DNA of 6,619 bases from Acidocella sp. (GTDB taxonomy: Bacteria; Pseudomonadota; Alphaproteobacteria; Acetobacterales; Acetobacteraceae): NCBI GenBank assembly GCA_028687415.1, contig JAQUAC010000129.1:1-6619 (forward strand), written 5' to 3'. The notes beneath the pieces are model-generated. The model worked only from the letters and a program-made list of their open reading frames with translations, was not told the origin of the DNA and ran no database searches. Of this stretch, positions 5,533 to 6,619 are shown one piece after another; position 1 is the stretch's first letter, and each line of letters starts with the position of its first letter. Made by a program: the position numbers and the translations under genes.

Positions 5533-6306
5533 ATGTCATACGAAACCCTTCTCGTCGAGCAGCACGGCGCCGTTACCCTTGTCCGTCTTAATCGTCCGCA
5601 GGCGCTGAACGCGCTCAACAACCAGGTGATGCTCGATCTGATGGCCGCCTTTGCCGCTTATGAGGCTGACCCGGCGCAGCGCTGTCTGGTACTCACCGGC
5701 AGTGAGAAGGCGTTCGCCGCCGGAGCAGACATCAAGGAGATGCAGCCGATGGGCTTCTCCGCCATGTATGGCACCAATAAATTCTCCGGCTACGAGCAGG
5801 TGATCGCCACCCGCAAGCCCTGGATCGCCGCCGTGGCCGGCTTCGCCCTGGGTGGCGGCTGCGAGTTGGCGATGATGGCGGATTTCATCATCGCCGGAGA
5901 TAACGTCAAGTTCGGCCAGCCCGAGGTGAAGCTGGGCGTGCTGCCTGGCATGGGCGGCTCCCAGCGTTTGACCCGCGCCGTGGGCAAGGCCAAGGCCATG
6001 GAGATGTGCCTGACCGGGCGCTTCATGGAGGCCGAGGAGGCTGAGCGCGCCAGCCTGGTGGCGCGCATTGTGCCCAAGGAGACCCTGGTGGACGAGGCGC
6101 TGAAGACCGCGCAGGCCATTGCCGAGATGCCGCCGCTTGCCGCCATTGCCTGCAAGGAGGCGGTGAACGCCGCGTTCGAGACCAGCCTGTCGCAGGGCGT
6201 TCATTTCGAGCGCCGCCTATTCAACGGGCTCTGCTCCACGGCGGACAAGCAGGAAGGCATGGCCGCCTTCGCCGAGAAGCGCAAGGGCAACTGGCGCGGC
6301 GAATAA
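5533..6306 (+). CDS. Enoyl-CoA hydratase (crotonase family)
   Basis: A 257-residue protein of standard family length. The crotonase fold is clear from the N-terminal LNRPQALNAL, the oxyanion-hole segment FAAGADIKEM (61-70) and the second oxyanion loop ALGGGCELAMMAD (105-117). After these come FGQPEVKLGVLPGMGG (from 127) and SQRLTRAVGKAKAMEMCLTG. Both catalytic glutamates are present, Glu111 and Glu131, with the 20-residue spacing of mitochondrial ECHS1 (Glu144/Glu164). The reaction is syn-hydration of 2-trans-enoyl-CoA to 3(S)-hydroxyacyl-CoA, in the cytoplasm, for fatty acid or related acyl-CoA breakdown. The acyl chain preference cannot be read. I chose the second ATG (5533) because of GGAG spacing; the upstream ATG (5527) would add Met-Pro. 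The next gene starts 30 bases after the stop on the same strand, so co-transcription is possible. Confidence 0.93.
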   Translation: MSYETLLVEQHGAVTLVRLNRPQALNALNNQVMLDLMAAFAAYEADPAQRCLVLTGSEKAFAAGADIKEMQPMGFSAMYGTNKFSGYEQVIATRKPWIAAVAGFALGGGCELAMMADFIIAGDNVKFGQPEVKLGVLPGMGGSQRLTRAVGKAKAMEMCLTGRFMEAEEAERASLVARIVPKETLVDEALKTAQAIAEMPPLAAIACKEAVNAAFETSLSQGVHFERRLFNGLCSTADKQEGMAAFAEKRKGNWRGE

Positions 6307-6336
6307 GTCTGCCGTATCAGGGGGCTGGAGGCGCGA

Positions 6337-6619
6337 GTGACTATTGGCATTGTCGGGATCGGACTGATCGGCTCCTCGCTCGCCCGTGCCTTGGCGCGGG
6401 CCGGGGAGACGGTGAGGGTGTTCGACACCAATCCGGATTACGTGGAGCAGCTGCGAGGGCTGGAACTGGGCTGCGCCGTCAGTGGCTCACTGGCTGAGCT
6501 GGCCGCCGGGGCGGAGGTGATCTTCGTCTGCACCCCGGTGAAATCCGTTGCCGGTATCGTCGCCGCCCTCATTCCTCATATCGGGCCGGAGACCGTCATC
6601 ACCGATGTCGGCTCCGCCA
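6337..6619 (+). CDS. tyrA: Prephenate/arogenate dehydrogenase (TyrA-type), N-terminal part, runs off right edge
   Basis: The first 94 codons of an NAD(P)-binding dehydrogenase. A Rossmann motif GIGLIG (residues 7-12, in IGIVGIGLIGSSLARAL) is followed by VRVFDTN with Asp30 at the end of the second strand, which suggests NAD over NADP. Then come VIFVCTPVKSV and PETVITDVGSA, characteristic of TyrA proteins. Expected reaction: oxidative decarboxylation of prephenate to 4-hydroxyphenylpyruvate, or of arogenate to tyrosine, in tyrosine synthesis; the substrate cannot be decided from this part. The start is GTG at 6337-6339, supported by GGAG at 6327-6330 with 6-base spacing. Other 6-phosphogluconate-dehydrogenase-like folds share the first motif, but the 'TP...DVGS' region fits TyrA best. 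Confidence 0.85.
   Translation, partial: MTIGIVGIGLIGSSLARALARAGETVRVFDTNPDYVEQLRGLELGCAVSGSLAELAAGAEVIFVCTPVKSVAGIVAALIPHIGPETVITDVGSA

Noticed and set aside
5536..6204. 222-residue open frame antisense to the enoyl-CoA hydratase gene
   Set aside because: Mirror frame caused by high G+C codon use; His/Gly/Leu-rich product with no family features, while the sense strand is an unmistakable crotonase.
5533..6306. Enoyl-CoA hydratase as a dehydratase of the pigment pathway
   Set aside because: It is on the opposite strand, separated by an independent lipoprotein gene, and the crotonase family acts on CoA thioesters; the operon already has a hotdog dehydratase.

Overview
The window is GC-rich, tightly packed bacterial chromosome. 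Sampled coding lines are about 55-72% G+C by hand count, and start codons are mixed ATG/GTG. Gene content and style suggest a proteobacterium. An alphaproteobacterium (for example an Acetobacteraceae-like lineage) is my best guess, but it rests on general impression and not on a phylogenetic marker.

Positions 1-4160, all on the minus strand, hold seven head-to-tail genes. In order of transcription (right to left) they are: a small acyl carrier protein, a COG4648-type membrane protein, an AMP-dependent acyl-ACP synthetase, a very small FabA/FabZ-like dehydratase, an LpxL-like acyltransferase, a LolA-like periplasmic carrier, and the start of an MMPL/RND exporter that runs off the left edge. 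This set and order match one arm of the aryl polyene (APE) / xanthomonadin-type pigment clusters. In those systems an aromatic acid is activated and loaded on an ACP, extended by type II ketosynthases, reduced and dehydrated to a polyene, and then transferred and exported to the outer membrane. Ketosynthase, ketoreductase and methyltransferase genes are not in the window; if present they should lie past the left edge. The junctions are extremely tight: three 4-base stop/start overlaps, one 11-base overlap and two gaps of 0 or 3 bases. At the two gapped junctions the upstream TAG stop is in the same frame as the downstream ATG.

Positions 4161-4610 are intergenic. They contain an AT-rich stretch just upstream of the ACP gene, which probably holds the operon promoter, and a clear Rho-independent terminator (perfect 14-bp stem) for the next gene. 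Positions 4611-5048 (minus) encode a glycine-zipper lipoprotein with its own ribosome binding site and terminator, so it is a separate transcription unit.

Positions 5049-5532 are a 484-base divergent intergenic region without a convincing gene. They hold two adjacent perfect-stem hairpins, a third GC hairpin and a G-rich run.

On the plus strand, 5533-6306 encode an enoyl-CoA hydratase with both catalytic glutamates. From 6337 to the right edge lies the N-terminal NAD-binding half of a TyrA-type prephenate/arogenate dehydrogenase. These two look like ordinary metabolic genes and not part of the pigment operon.

I see no mobile element, CRISPR array, tRNA or rRNA. The pigment arm is a known type of system. 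The less usual details are the in-frame amber junctions, the minimal dehydratase and the structured divergent intergenic region.
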